The notes beneath the pieces were generated by a model that was not told where the DNA came from, did no database searches, and saw only the letters and a list, made by a program, of their open reading frames with translations. The translations under genes and the position numbers were made by a program. From JAJRRH01 sp047638815 (GTDB taxonomy: Bacteria > Bacteroidota > Bacteroidia > Flavobacteriales_D > JABDKJ01): 64,000 bases of DNA. Position 1 is the first letter of the stretch, and each line of letters starts with the position of its first letter. The stretch is taken from assembly GCA_047638815.1 (NCBI GenBank), contig JBLIMR010000007.1:1-64000 (forward strand), written 5' to 3'. Below are positions 17,771-26,897 of this stretch, piece after piece.

Positions 17771-19015
17771 ATGTTTGAAGTAAAAGTTCCAAGTCCAGGT
17801 GAATCTATCAGCGAGGTAGAGATAGCTCAATGGTTAGTTGAGGATGGTGAATACGTAGCCAAAGATCAAGTGTTATGTGAAATTGATTCAGATAAAGCAA
17901 CTTTAGAGTTGGTTTCTGAAGAGGCGGGGGTCATAACCAGATTAGTTGAAGACGGTGATACCGTTGAAGTTGGTGGAATCATTGCGAAAATTGACACCAA
18001 AGCAAAAGGGGAACCTAAAAAAGTTGTTGTCGAAAAAGTTGTTGAAGCCAAGTCAGAGCCAGCAAAAGTGACTGCTCCAGCCGCAGCAAATGTTGCATCT
18101 GCATTTACAGCGCAATCAGGAGGTACACCTTCTGTCGCAGCGGCTAAAATAATGCGTGAAAACAACATTGGCAATGGTAATATTTCAGGGACTGGAAAAG
18201 CAGGAAGGGTAACTAAACAAGATGTTTTGGCATATATTTCTGGCGGTATTGATGCCGGAGCTATTATGAATGGTTGGGGTGGAACTAGAGATTCTTCTGA
18301 AAAGAAGATGTCTAGTTTGAGAAGAAAAATCGCAACACGTTTGGTGGCTGTAAAGAATGAAACAGCAATGCTTACGACCTTCAATGAGGTGGACATGAAA
18401 CCAATCATGGACATGAGAAAGAAGTACAAGGAATTGTTTAGAGAAAAGCACGGTGTTGGACTGGGCTTTATGTCATTCTTCACAAAGGCTGTTACGGAGG
18501 GATTGAGATTATTTCCATCTGTTAATTCTATGATTGATGGAGATCAACAAGTTTTGTTTGATTATGCGGATATAGGTATTGCAGTGAGTTCACCAAAAGG
18601 ATTAATGGTTCCAGTTGTAAGAAATGCTGAGCAAATGTCATTGGCTGAAATCGAAGCAGAAATAAAGCGGTTAGCCATCAAAGCAAGAGATGGTAAGATA
18701 AGTCTTGATGAAATGACGGGTGGTACTTTTACCATTACTAATGGAGGGGTATTTGGCTCGATGCTGAGTACTCCAATCATCAATCCGCCTCAGAGTGCAA
18801 TTCTTGGAATGCATAATATCGTTCAACGGCCCGTGGCCATTGATGGGGAAGTGCATATAAGACCAATTATGTATGTGGCACTATCCTATGACCATAGAAT
18901 TGTTGATGGTAAGGAATCTGTTAGTTTCCTGGTTAAGGTTAAGGAGATGCTTGAGAATCCTGTTAAGTTGATGTTTGGCGCTAAGAGTCCTGAAGAAGTT
19001 TTGCTAGGCTTGTAA
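17771..19015 (+). CDS. sucB: 2-oxoglutarate dehydrogenase E2, dihydrolipoyl succinyltransferase
   Basis: Transfers the succinyl group from E1 to CoA through a lipoyl arm. The 414-residue protein has one lipoyl domain (1-77) with the modified lysine K42 in EIDSDKATLELV. An Ala/Pro/Lys linker follows, then the peripheral subunit-binding domain (about 118-155; SVAAAKIMRENNI and GKAGRVTKQDVLAYI). The catalytic domain ends with the active-site pattern SYDHRIVDGKESVSF. The second half resembles the succinyltransferase more than the acetyltransferase. It depends on lipoic acid made by the lipA product encoded at 33584-34435. It converges on rodA with only 15 bases between stops and no visible terminator. 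Confidence 0.96.
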   Translation: MFEVKVPSPGESISEVEIAQWLVEDGEYVAKDQVLCEIDSDKATLELVSEEAGVITRLVEDGDTVEVGGIIAKIDTKAKGEPKKVVVEKVVEAKSEPAKVTAPAAANVASAFTAQSGGTPSVAAAKIMRENNIGNGNISGTGKAGRVTKQDVLAYISGGIDAGAIMNGWGGTRDSSEKKMSSLRRKIATRLVAVKNETAMLTTFNEVDMKPIMDMRKKYKELFREKHGVGLGFMSFFTKAVTEGLRLFPSVNSMIDGDQQVLFDYADIGIAVSSPKGLMVPVVRNAEQMSLAEIEAEIKRLAIKARDGKISLDEMTGGTFTITNGGVFGSMLSTPIINPPQSAILGMHNIVQRPVAIDGEVHIRPIMYVALSYDHRIVDGKESVSFLVKVKEMLENPVKLMFGAKSPEEVLLGL

Positions 19016-19030
19016 ATCAAGGCATTAACT

Positions 19031-20362
19031 CTAGCTCAATTTCGTCAATCGATCACTGTCCAATTTTATCAATATAAATACTAGGAAAGAGAATGAAAAT
19101 AGGGATGATCCACCATAACTGAAAAAGGGGAGAGGAATACCAATAACCGGCACGAGTCCAATCGCCATACCTATATTTATTCCGATGTGCATGAATAGAA
19201 TGCAGGCGACAGAGTATCCGAAAATTCTATTGAAGGAACTACGCTGTCGTTCAGCTATCATGATAATTCTTAGCACAAGGGTGATTAGTAATATGATGAC
19301 CACGGAGCTTCCTATAAATCCCCATTCTTCGCCTACAGTGCAGAAGATGAAATCGGTTGATTGCATGGGGACGTATTTGAATTTTGTTAATACACCATCC
19401 AAATATCCTTTCCCAGAGAAACCACCTGAACCAATAGCTGTTAAGGCTTGATTAACATTGTAACCGGCTCCACTTGGATCTTCAGTATGTCCAAATAAAA
19501 TGTTTATTCGATCTTTATGATGTGCTTTTAGAATTTTATCTGATTGATAAACAGTGTTGATCATCCATACACATGCCATACTTGCAATGGTAGCAAAGAT
19601 TAAACTTTTGATTGTTTTTTTACGAGCTCTGGGAAGAACGTAGTTTCTAATTATCAGGAATGCCATGGAGGCTATCATCAGGATTGCTATAGTTAGAATG
19701 CTTAAGCCGCTTATCTTCCAAGCTTCATTGAAAATATATGTTTCATAGACTATTAGCGACATAGTGGCAATGATTAAGACTAGCAAGGAGATTCCAAAAA
19801 GAACAATGTTACCAGTGACTCCTTCTCTATATAGAACAAGTATGAATGCTAGATATACCAGTAAGGTTCCAGCATCAGGTTGCATGAGAATAAGAAAAGC
19901 CGGAATTAGGATAATGCCTAGCGAAACACCAAGTATTCTAAGCTTATTGAATTTTATTTTAATGTCACTCAAGTAGAACGCCAAGGCGAGGGACACCCCA
20001 ATTTTGGAAAATTCGGAGGGTTGAATACCAAAACTGCCAACACCAAACCATGATTTCGCACCATTTACTTCCTTCCCGAAAATGAGTACAGCGACCAGAA
20101 GTAAGGTAAATATAATATAAAAGATAAAGGCAAAATCCTTAAAGAATTGGCTGTCAATAGCGAGTATAACAAGCCCTAGTGTGAATGCAACACAGATCCA
20201 GATAAACTGCTTACCGTATTCTTTACCTGAATCAAAAATCGAGGGATGATCAAGATCAAAGTTAGCGGCATAAATATTAAACCACCCCATCAATACGAGA
20301 ACAATATAGAGTAGAACCAATATCCAATCCATGTTGCGGAATATGTTATCTCTTCCTTCCAT
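19031..20362 (-). CDS. rodA: Rod-shape SEDS glycosyltransferase RodA
   Basis: Peptidoglycan polymerase of the elongasome, working as a pair with PBP2. The 443-residue protein has about ten membrane segments. SEDS motifs are visible: FGIQPSEFSKIGVSLALAF, LMQPDAGTLLVYLAF with the catalytic Asp region, and VGEEWGFIGSSVVIILL. Near the end is the loop GLVPVIGIPLPFFSYGGSS. Flavobacterial RodA often carries the long extra loop seen around residues 200-270. Its ATG overlaps the PBP2 stop by one base, and it is the last gene of the mre operon. Confidence 0.96.
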   Translation of the reverse strand: MEGRDNIFRNMDWILVLLYIVLVLMGWFNIYAANFDLDHPSIFDSGKEYGKQFIWICVAFTLGLVILAIDSQFFKDFAFIFYIIFTLLLVAVLIFGKEVNGAKSWFGVGSFGIQPSEFSKIGVSLALAFYLSDIKIKFNKLRILGVSLGIILIPAFLILMQPDAGTLLVYLAFILVLYREGVTGNIVLFGISLLVLIIATMSLIVYETYIFNEAWKISGLSILTIAILMIASMAFLIIRNYVLPRARKKTIKSLIFATIASMACVWMINTVYQSDKILKAHHKDRINILFGHTEDPSGAGYNVNQALTAIGSGGFSGKGYLDGVLTKFKYVPMQSTDFIFCTVGEEWGFIGSSVVIILLITLVLRIIMIAERQRSSFNRIFGYSVACILFMHIGINIGMAIGLVPVIGIPLPFFSYGGSSLFSFSFLVFILIKLDSDRLTKLS

Positions 20363-22164
20363 TAATTTTCTTTGAGCAAATCTGCTTCTAACATTTTTTT
20401 CTCTATCAGTGGTCTATTTGTCGATCGTGTCAAATATTTTTCAATTATCAAACTTGTTATTGGTGCAGCCCAAGTTGAACCATAACCCACATTTTCGACA
20501 TAAACAGCAACGGCTATTTGTGGGTCATTCTTTGGTGCAAAAGCGATAAATATTGAATGATCTTTTCCATGAGGATTCTGGGCAGTTCCCGTCTTTCCAC
20601 AAATTTTCGTCTCATCATATTTAACACCACGACCAGTTCCATGATCGATTACATTTTCCATTGCATCAATAACGATTTCAAAGTTTTCCTCACTGATTCC
20701 TGTTTCGAATTTATCAATGGACTTCAAGTCAATAACCGAATCACCGATTTGCTTTATTATATGCGGGGTGTAATAATATCCTCTGTTGGCAATGGTTGCG
20801 GTGTAATTTGCCATTTGCATAGGCGTTACACCAAGCTCGCCTTGACCGATCGAAAGCGAAATCACGGTGTGTGGTTTCCATGAACCTTTGCCATATATTT
20901 CATCGTAATATGTGGTTGGCTTTAAAATTCCAGGTTTTTCATCAGTAAGATCCAAATTTAACTTACTACCGAGTCCAAATCGGGAAACGTAGTTTCTCCA
21001 GACTTGATAACCTTCTTCGGCTGTGGGATACTTGTCAATGATATTCTTAAAAACGTTGCAGTAATATGCATTACACGAAGTTGTGATAGAATATTTCAGA
21101 TTAAGAGGTGAAGAATGAGGGTGACAACCCAATTTTCTCCTTCCAAAGAAATATCCACCGTAACAACTATGATATGTGTTTGGAGTGACAACTCCCTCTT
21201 CAAGTCCTATAAGAGCATTGAGTAATTTGAAGGTTGATCCCGGTGGATACTGAGCTTGTAAAGCACGATTAAAGAGGGGCTTTAAAGTGTCCCTGTTCAA
21301 GGCTGAGTAATTTTTCGAACGCTGTCTTCCGATTAGGACGTTTGGGTTATAGGATGGATTGTTGACCATGGCCAAAATCTCTCCAGTTTTAGGTTCTATG
21401 GCAACAATTGAACCCCTTTTCTTGCTCATCAAAAGCTCGCCCCATATTTGTAAATCCAAGTCGATAGTGGAAACAAGATTTTGACCGGACACTGAAGCTG
21501 TGTCAAAGCTACCCCCAGAGTATTTACCTTTTACATTGTTGTGTACGTCCACGAGCATAAAGCTCACGCCTTTCTTGCCTCTTAAAACTTCCTCATACTG
21601 TAGCTCTATCCCATTATCGCCAATATAATCTCCCGAATGATAGTAGGCATCGTCCTTTACTTTTTTAGCATTAACCTCGCTTACAAATCCAACGGCATGT
21701 GGTGCAGCGCTATCTGGATAGATTCGCATGGTGTTTGGAACGCCATAAAACCCTTTAAATTGATCCAGATTTTCCGCTATATCTGCATAATTATATGCCG
21801 GAATTTGTGCGATTAAAATCGATGGTTTGTACCGAGAATATTTTCGAGCTTTTTTGAACTTCTTTTTAAATTCTTCTTTTTCTAACTCAGTAATCTTACA
21901 AAAAAGTGTCGTATCAAAGGATTCGACATTTTTTGGAACAACCATGAGATCGTATACAGCAGTATTTCCAACCAAGACTTTATTGTTCCGGTCATAGATT
22001 AATCCTCTTGAAGGATAATTTGTAACCGCACGTTCTGTGATTTTTATTGCTCTAACTTTCCACGAGTCCTGTACTATCTGAACATAAAAAAGTCTAGCGA
22101 TAAATATAACTGTGACAAATAAAAATAAAGCCACAATCACATATGTCCGGTCATTCGATTTCAT
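20362..22164 (-). CDS. mrdA: Penicillin-binding protein 2 (elongation transpeptidase)
   Basis: Class B PBP that cross-links peptidoglycan during cell elongation with RodA. The 600-residue protein has one N-terminal membrane anchor (about 8-30). The pedestal domain includes SRGLIYDRNNKVLV. The transpeptidase triad is complete: S310-T-F-K313 in PPGSTFKLL, S363-C-N365 in TTSCNAYY, and KTG in ICGKTGTAQNPHG. Length is normal. The start codon overlaps the mreD stop by one base and its own stop overlaps rodA, giving tight coupling. Two cysteines near 334-347 (HSCYGGYF and KLGCHPH) probably match the zinc-binding pair known in some PBP2 proteins; that is inference. Confidence 0.96.
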   Translation of the reverse strand: MKSNDRTYVIVALFLFVTVIFIARLFYVQIVQDSWKVRAIKITERAVTNYPSRGLIYDRNNKVLVGNTAVYDLMVVPKNVESFDTTLFCKITELEKEEFKKKFKKARKYSRYKPSILIAQIPAYNYADIAENLDQFKGFYGVPNTMRIYPDSAAPHAVGFVSEVNAKKVKDDAYYHSGDYIGDNGIELQYEEVLRGKKGVSFMLVDVHNNVKGKYSGGSFDTASVSGQNLVSTIDLDLQIWGELLMSKKRGSIVAIEPKTGEILAMVNNPSYNPNVLIGRQRSKNYSALNRDTLKPLFNRALQAQYPPGSTFKLLNALIGLEEGVVTPNTYHSCYGGYFFGRRKLGCHPHSSPLNLKYSITTSCNAYYCNVFKNIIDKYPTAEEGYQVWRNYVSRFGLGSKLNLDLTDEKPGILKPTTYYDEIYGKGSWKPHTVISLSIGQGELGVTPMQMANYTATIANRGYYYTPHIIKQIGDSVIDLKSIDKFETGISEENFEIVIDAMENVIDHGTGRGVKYDETKICGKTGTAQNPHGKDHSIFIAFAPKNDPQIAVAVYVENVGYGSTWAAPITSLIIEKYLTRSTNRPLIEKKMLEADLLKEN

Positions 22165-22682
22165 TAGGATCTAACGGGTTTAGAAAATAAGTATTGGGCA
22201 ATAATTAGGAGTGTAAAAGTGAAAATGCTGCTCAAAAAAGTTCGCTTAATTATCATCCAAAGGTCAAATGCTCCGATACCGTCCAAAATAAAGAACCAGG
22301 CGTGATGAATTACTGCAAGAATGATAGCGTATCTTAAATACCAACTTAATCCCATACTATAAATTGTTGGCCGGTCCAATAAATCATATGAGTCCCGTGG
22401 AGCCAAAGTTCTTATAAGGAAGTATCTCATGAAACCAATAACGATACTCGCAGAGGCATGTATGCCTGGTGTATTATAGAAACTGTCGATGGCCAAACCC
22501 ATGGCAAAGGATAAAACCAATACCAAAACAGGTGATGATCTCAGAGGAAGCATTAGTATAAAGTAAATGTAGAAAAAAGGAACACTAAGGCCATTAAATA
22601 GATTGACATTGTAGAGTATCAGTCCTTGAATTAGAACAAGGGATACAAACCGTATAATATTTTTAAAGAGTGTTCTAGTCAT
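22164..22682 (-). CDS. mreD: Rod-shape-determining membrane protein MreD
   Basis: A small integral membrane protein (172 residues, about five membrane segments) that links MreC and the elongasome. Sequence conservation in MreD is weak. The assignment rests on hydrophobic segments such as LVLVLSFAMGLAIDSFYNTPG, where the GLxxDxFYxxPGxHA-like pattern is typical of Bacteroidota MreD, and on the exact gene order mreB-mreC-mreD-PBP2-rodA. The ATG lies 8 bases inside the mreC end. Confidence 0.92.
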   Translation of the reverse strand: MTRTLFKNIIRFVSLVLIQGLILYNVNLFNGLSVPFFYIYFILMLPLRSSPVLVLVLSFAMGLAIDSFYNTPGIHASASIVIGFMRYFLIRTLAPRDSYDLLDRPTIYSMGLSWYLRYAIILAVIHHAWFFILDGIGAFDLWMIIKRTFLSSIFTFTLLIIAQYLFSKPVRS

Positions 22683-23508
22683 CGATTTTAGCTTCCTCTA
22701 ATTCGTCTATCTCAGGTTTCAAAATATTGAATACCAATGTTGCTTTTTTTATCCGTCCATAGTCGGTATTCATTAGGATTCTTATGGTGTGAAAGTTGTC
22801 TCCCGGTGAAGAGAATACCTCAACAATTTTACCAATTTCAACACCACCCGGAAATAGTTTACTCCCGGTTCTAGTCACAAAAACATCTCCTTTTTCTAGT
22901 GGAGTGTCTTTTGTTATGTTCTCAACCCTTGCGTATCTGAAATCGTGCTCTTCCTTCCAAGTTAACAGTCCTGAGTTTCCTGTTCGCAGGGCAACAACAT
23001 TTAATGTGAATTGACCATTTATTACCGGCATCACAAGGGAGTAATTCTTCGTGCATTTTATTACTTTCCCTATTATGCCATTGGTCGATAAGACACCCAT
23101 TCCTGGCTCAACTTTGGAAGATTCACCTTTGTCGAGTGTTATATAATTGTTTGATTGGTATATGGATGATTGTACTATATCAGCATAAGAAAAACGGTAT
23201 TGCTTACGCCATAATGAGTCATCAATCAGCGCATATTCGTCATTTACTTTGTGGAAAGAAAGCTTGGAATTTTCACGAAGCTTATTATTCTCTTCAACTA
23301 GGGCATCATTAATTTCTTGTAATGCAAGAAACTCAGCTATCTCCGCTGATTTTTTTGAAACTAAGCCCACCATACTATTGGTTGAACTTAAAAACGTTGC
23401 CTTAGGAAAACTATTATATTTAAATATTAAGTTGAAACTGACAAGTTGCAAAATAAGAAAGAGTAGGAAGAGTTGATATTTACGTAAGAGCTTAATTAAA
23501 CTTCTCAT
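22675..23508 (-). CDS. mreC: Rod-shape-determining protein MreC
   Basis: A periplasmic scaffold that connects MreB to PBP2. The 277-residue protein has an N-terminal membrane anchor (LFLLFLILQLVSFNLIF), then a coiled coil (EEINDALVEENNKLRENS region, about 60-85). The double beta-barrel core has the family signatures GVLSTNGIIGKVI and GDVFVTRTGSKLFPGGVEIGK. It overlaps mreD by 8 bases and follows mreB by 29 bases. Confidence 0.95.
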   Translation of the reverse strand: MRSLIKLLRKYQLFLLFLILQLVSFNLIFKYNSFPKATFLSSTNSMVGLVSKKSAEIAEFLALQEINDALVEENNKLRENSKLSFHKVNDEYALIDDSLWRKQYRFSYADIVQSSIYQSNNYITLDKGESSKVEPGMGVLSTNGIIGKVIKCTKNYSLVMPVINGQFTLNVVALRTGNSGLLTWKEEHDFRYARVENITKDTPLEKGDVFVTRTGSKLFPGGVEIGKIVEVFSSPGDNFHTIRILMNTDYGRIKKATLVFNILKPEIDELEEAKIDD

Positions 23509-23537
23509 GCCTATTCAGAACTAATATTAATTACGAA

Positions 23538-24569
23538 CTATCTCGCACCAGTCATTAAGAATTGATATTTCCCTATGTTTTTTAAAGCAATACCAGTACC
23601 TCTTGCCACTGCACGGAGTGGATCCTCTGCAACGTGAACAGGCAGCTTAGTTTTTTGTGATATTCTCTTGTCCAACCCTCTCAACAAAGAGCCACCTCCC
23701 GCAAGGTAAATGCCTGTTTTGTATATATCCGCAGACAGTTCAGGTGGAGTGTTTTCTAAAGCACTAAGTATTGCATCTTCTATTTTTGAGATAGATTTAT
23801 CAAGAGCATTTGCAATTTCAGTATAAGAAACTTTAATTTCTTTCGGAGTACTAGTCAAAAGATCTCTTCCTCTTACAGCAAAATCCTCAGGTGGATTATC
23901 AAGATGTGGAATCGCAGCTCCAACTTGTATTTTTATTTCTTCAGCTGTTCTTTCACCAACTAATATATTGTGTTGTTTTCGCATAAACTCCCGAATGTCA
24001 TAGGTGAACTCATCACCAGCAATCCGAATGTTCTTGTCGCAAACTATTCCTCCAAGAGCAATTACAGCAATCTCAGAAGTCCCTCCACCGATATCAATAA
24101 CCATATTGCCCATTGGTTCCTCAACATCGATGCCGATGCCAATTGCCGCTGCCATTGGCTCATGAATTAAATAAACATCTTTCGCGCCAGCATGTTCAGC
24201 ACTGTCAACAACAGCTCTTTTCTCAACTTCTGTTATACCTGATGGAATGCAAATCACCATTCGCAATGATGGTGGGAATATGCTTTTACCGGGTTTGACC
24301 ATTTTGATAAAGCCCTTAATCATTTCCTCTGCCGCGTTGAAATCAGCAATAACTCCATCCTTCAGTGGACGGATAGTTTTTATTTCTTCGTGAGTTTTCC
24401 CATGCATTTGCTGGGCTTTTTTCCCAATCGCAATGTATTTGCCTGACATACGGTCCATCGCCACTATGCTTGGTTCATCCACAACAATTTTGTCATCGTA
24501 AATGATAATCGTGTTTGCAGTTCCTAAATCAATAGCAACTTCTTGCGTAAAAAAATTAAATAAACCCAT
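23538..24569 (-). CDS. mreB: Rod-shape actin homologue MreB
   Basis: Forms membrane-bound filaments that steer wall synthesis. The 343-residue protein has the actin-fold signatures: phosphate 1 VAIDLGTANTIIIY, connect 1 and phosphate 2 NMVIDIGGGTSEIAVIALGG, and the adenosine region IYLAGGGSLLRGLD. The MreB-specific segment RMVICIPSGITEVEKRAV is intact. It heads the mre operon, with a -7 box about 50 bases upstream and purH as the next gene beyond. Confidence 0.98.
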   Translation of the reverse strand: MGLFNFFTQEVAIDLGTANTIIIYDDKIVVDEPSIVAMDRMSGKYIAIGKKAQQMHGKTHEEIKTIRPLKDGVIADFNAAEEMIKGFIKMVKPGKSIFPPSLRMVICIPSGITEVEKRAVVDSAEHAGAKDVYLIHEPMAAAIGIGIDVEEPMGNMVIDIGGGTSEIAVIALGGIVCDKNIRIAGDEFTYDIREFMRKQHNILVGERTAEEIKIQVGAAIPHLDNPPEDFAVRGRDLLTSTPKEIKVSYTEIANALDKSISKIEDAILSALENTPPELSADIYKTGIYLAGGGSLLRGLDKRISQKTKLPVHVAEDPLRAVARGTGIALKNIGKYQFLMTGAR

Positions 24570-24616
24570 CTATATTATTATAGTAAAATGCCTTGTTGTA
24601 AATCTCGGTTAATAAG

Positions 24617-24624
24617 CAAAGTTA
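24617..24624 (-). promoter_or_regulatory. -7 box of mreB operon
   Basis: TAACTTTG on the minus strand, 48 bases before the mreB ATG, in the gap after purH. It would allow the shape genes to be expressed apart from purH. No TTG is found at the usual distance. Confidence 0.45.
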
Positions 24625-24699
24625 AGTTTTCTTCCTCCCCTTATATAGGTGTAGCTCAATTTAATCTACATCCATTTTTTGATAAAAGTCTTAAAAAAC

Positions 24700-26214
24700 T
24701 TAATGTTTAAAGTGTCTTGTTCCTGTGAATACCATTGCCATTTCATTTGCATTGCAAAAGTCAATAGACAACTGATCTTTTATTGATCCTCCTGGTTGAA
24801 TAACGGCCTTTATGCCAACTTTATTAGCTATTTCGACACAGTCTGGAAAAGGGAAAAAAGCATCTGAAGCCATTACTGCTCCATTGAGATCAAAGCCAAA
24901 ATTTTGAGCTTTCTCAATCGCCTGATTTAATGCATCAACCCTACTTGTTTGACCAGTGCCACCCGCGAAAAGTTGATTGTTTTTAGCTAGAATGATTGTG
25001 TTAGATTTTGTGTTTTTACATAGTTTGGAAGCAAAGATAAGATCATTTATTTCACTATCGCTAGGGGTTCTTTTTGTTGCATTTTTGAGGTCTTCCTCTT
25101 TGTCAGTTCGGATATCCTTATCCTGCCATAGGTAGCCGTTCAATATAGTTCTAATCTGATCTTTAGAAATCTCATTCGATTTCTGTTTTAGAATGATCCT
25201 ATTTTTCTTGGACTGTAGAATCCTAAGTGCCTCTTCGTTATATTCTGGGGCAATTACCACTTCACAAAAAAGTTCGTTAATTTTCGAAGCGGTTTCAATA
25301 TCCATTGTTTTATTGCAAATAAGGATGCCGCCAAAAGCAGAAACAGGATCTCCAGCAAGAGCATCAACATACGCTTCAGCCAACGAAGATCGAACGGCCA
25401 TTCCACAAGCATTGTTGTGTTTTAGAATAGCGAATGCAGGCTGAGAATCATCAAATTCATTCATGATTGAAACGGCAGCATCTACATCCAATAAGTTGTT
25501 GTAAGACAATTCTTTTCCATGAAGCTTGTCGAATATTTGTTTTAAATCACCAAAGAAGATTCCTTTTTGATGAGGGTTTTCACCGTATCTCAGATTTTGA
25601 CCTTCTCCTAACTTGAGGGTTGAAGGTTTACTATCATTGAAATATCCTTGTATGGAATTATCGTAATTCGAAGATATAACAAAGGATTTTCCAGCCAAAT
25701 GTTTTCTTTCTTCAATACTCGTGGAGCCATTATTCTTGGTTAGAATATCGCTAAGGAAGTTGTACTCATTTTTTGAAGGCACTATCACTACGTCTTTGTA
25801 GTTTTTTGCTGCGGCTCGTATGAGGGAAATACCACCAATATCAATTTTCTCAATAATTTCATCATGTGGTGCACCTGATTTCAAGGTTTCTTCAAAGGGA
25901 TATAGATCCACTATAACCAAGTCTATTTTTGGAATTTCGTATGTCGCCAATTCAGTTTCGTCTTGATCATAATCTCTTCTGCTAAGTATGCCACCAAATA
26001 CTTTTGGGTGTAATGTTTTGACTCTACCACCTAAAATGGAAGGATATTCTGTGATGTCCTCTACTGGAATAACGTCAATTCCTTGACTTTCAATAAATGC
26101 TCTAGTTCCACCAGTGGAATATATTGAAACATTTTTTTCTTTTAATATTTCGAGGATGGGTTCAAGATTTGATTTGTCAAAAACCGATATTAGGGCTGAT
26201 TTTATTTCTTTCAA
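24700..26214 (-). CDS. purH: Bifunctional AICAR transformylase / IMP cyclohydrolase
   Basis: Catalyses the last two steps of IMP synthesis. Residues 1-190 are the cyclohydrolase (MGS-like) domain with STGGTRAFIES and GGRVKTLHPKVFGGIL. The transformylase domain follows with the folate/AICAR-site pattern ILKHNNACGMAV, LAGDPVSAFGGI, SDAFFPFPDCVEIANK and the closing TGTRHFKH. Length (504) is normal, with an acidic insertion around 365-400. The start is a TTG at 26214; an in-frame stop precedes it without any ATG, and the family's SALISVFDKSNL begins seven residues in. Confidence 0.96.
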   Translation of the reverse strand: MKEIKSALISVFDKSNLEPILEILKEKNVSIYSTGGTRAFIESQGIDVIPVEDITEYPSILGGRVKTLHPKVFGGILSRRDYDQDETELATYEIPKIDLVIVDLYPFEETLKSGAPHDEIIEKIDIGGISLIRAAAKNYKDVVIVPSKNEYNFLSDILTKNNGSTSIEERKHLAGKSFVISSNYDNSIQGYFNDSKPSTLKLGEGQNLRYGENPHQKGIFFGDLKQIFDKLHGKELSYNNLLDVDAAVSIMNEFDDSQPAFAILKHNNACGMAVRSSLAEAYVDALAGDPVSAFGGILICNKTMDIETASKINELFCEVVIAPEYNEEALRILQSKKNRIILKQKSNEISKDQIRTILNGYLWQDKDIRTDKEEDLKNATKRTPSDSEINDLIFASKLCKNTKSNTIILAKNNQLFAGGTGQTSRVDALNQAIEKAQNFGFDLNGAVMASDAFFPFPDCVEIANKVGIKAVIQPGGSIKDQLSIDFCNANEMAMVFTGTRHFKH

Positions 26215-26387
26215 GATTAGAAAATATTTAAGTGATCAATGATTTGCAATTTTATAGACAATGGTTGATTTAACTGCGTATTTCTTTCAGTTTTTGTTAA
26301 AACATACTCACAATTTCTTAAGGTTTATAATCGGATGTAATGTTGAAACGAAATTGTCAAGTTTCATTTTGGTCCTGATTTTGGACT

Positions 26388-26395
26388 TATCTTTG
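26388..26395 (+). promoter_or_regulatory. -7 box of HEYGH-protein gene
   Basis: TATCTTTG, a perfect match, 22 bases before the ATG at 26418. A TTG lies 16 bases upstream, slightly closer than usual. Confidence 0.4.
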
Positions 26396-26417
26396 TATTG
26401 TAGCATCTTTCTGCATC

Positions 26418-26897
26418 ATGGGAAAATTACAACGGACGATAATCTCTTACCTTTTTTCAGGTTCAATCCGCTCATATTTAAGACGATGGATCTGGGAATT
26501 GCCGCAAACTCTTCTGGGAATAGTATTGTCTTTTATTTTCGCTATAAGTGGGAGCGTCATGTATGCCGAGGAGGCTGAAGGTGTTCTCGTAATAGTCACT
26601 AAAGGAAGGTGGGGAGCCATGTCTCTTGGCAATATTATCATTGGATCTTCTTCAATTGCACCAATTGTTGGAAATCAATTGTTTATGCACGAATATGGAC
26701 ACTCTATTCAGAGTCGTTCAGTTGGGCCCATTTACCTTCTGATTTACGGACTGCCTAGCTTGTTTTCAGTTATTTTTCACGGAACTACTCATCATAAAAC
26801 ATATTTGGAGCGGTATGCAAATAGACTTGCGTACAAACATTTCAATACAAAATATCTTTTTGAGCATTGGGATGTAGGAAACTACCCGATAGTTTAA
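26418..26897 (+). CDS. Small membrane protein with HExxH/ExxAN zinc-protease signature
   Basis: A 159-residue protein I cannot name. Residues 30-48 form a membrane segment (LLGIVLSFIFAISGSVMY), and 104-120 a second hydrophobic stretch (PIYLLIYGLPSLFSVI). Between them lies the zinc-binding motif H91-E-Y-G-H95. A glutamate in ERYAN (E131) sits 36 residues after the second histidine. That spacing and the ExxA context match gluzincin peptidases such as M48 (ExxAD). Short proteins with HEYGH followed by QS are, to my knowledge, widespread in Bacteroidota but without known function. Its stop codon interlocks with that of the convergent TPR gene. Protease activity is inference from motifs. Confidence 0.75.
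   Translation: MGKLQRTIISYLFSGSIRSYLRRWIWELPQTLLGIVLSFIFAISGSVMYAEEAEGVLVIVTKGRWGAMSLGNIIIGSSSIAPIVGNQLFMHEYGHSIQSRSVGPIYLLIYGLPSLFSVIFHGTTHHKTYLERYANRLAYKHFNTKYLFEHWDVGNYPIV

Noticed and set aside
17866..18483. A 205-codon minus strand frame inside sucB
   Set aside because: sucB is complete and strongly conserved on the + strand; the antisense frame is a by-product of its codon use.
26261..26578. A 105-codon + strand frame upstream of and overlapping the HEYGH gene
   Set aside because: It spans the predicted promoter of that gene and lacks any motif; the HEYGH frame is the coherent one.
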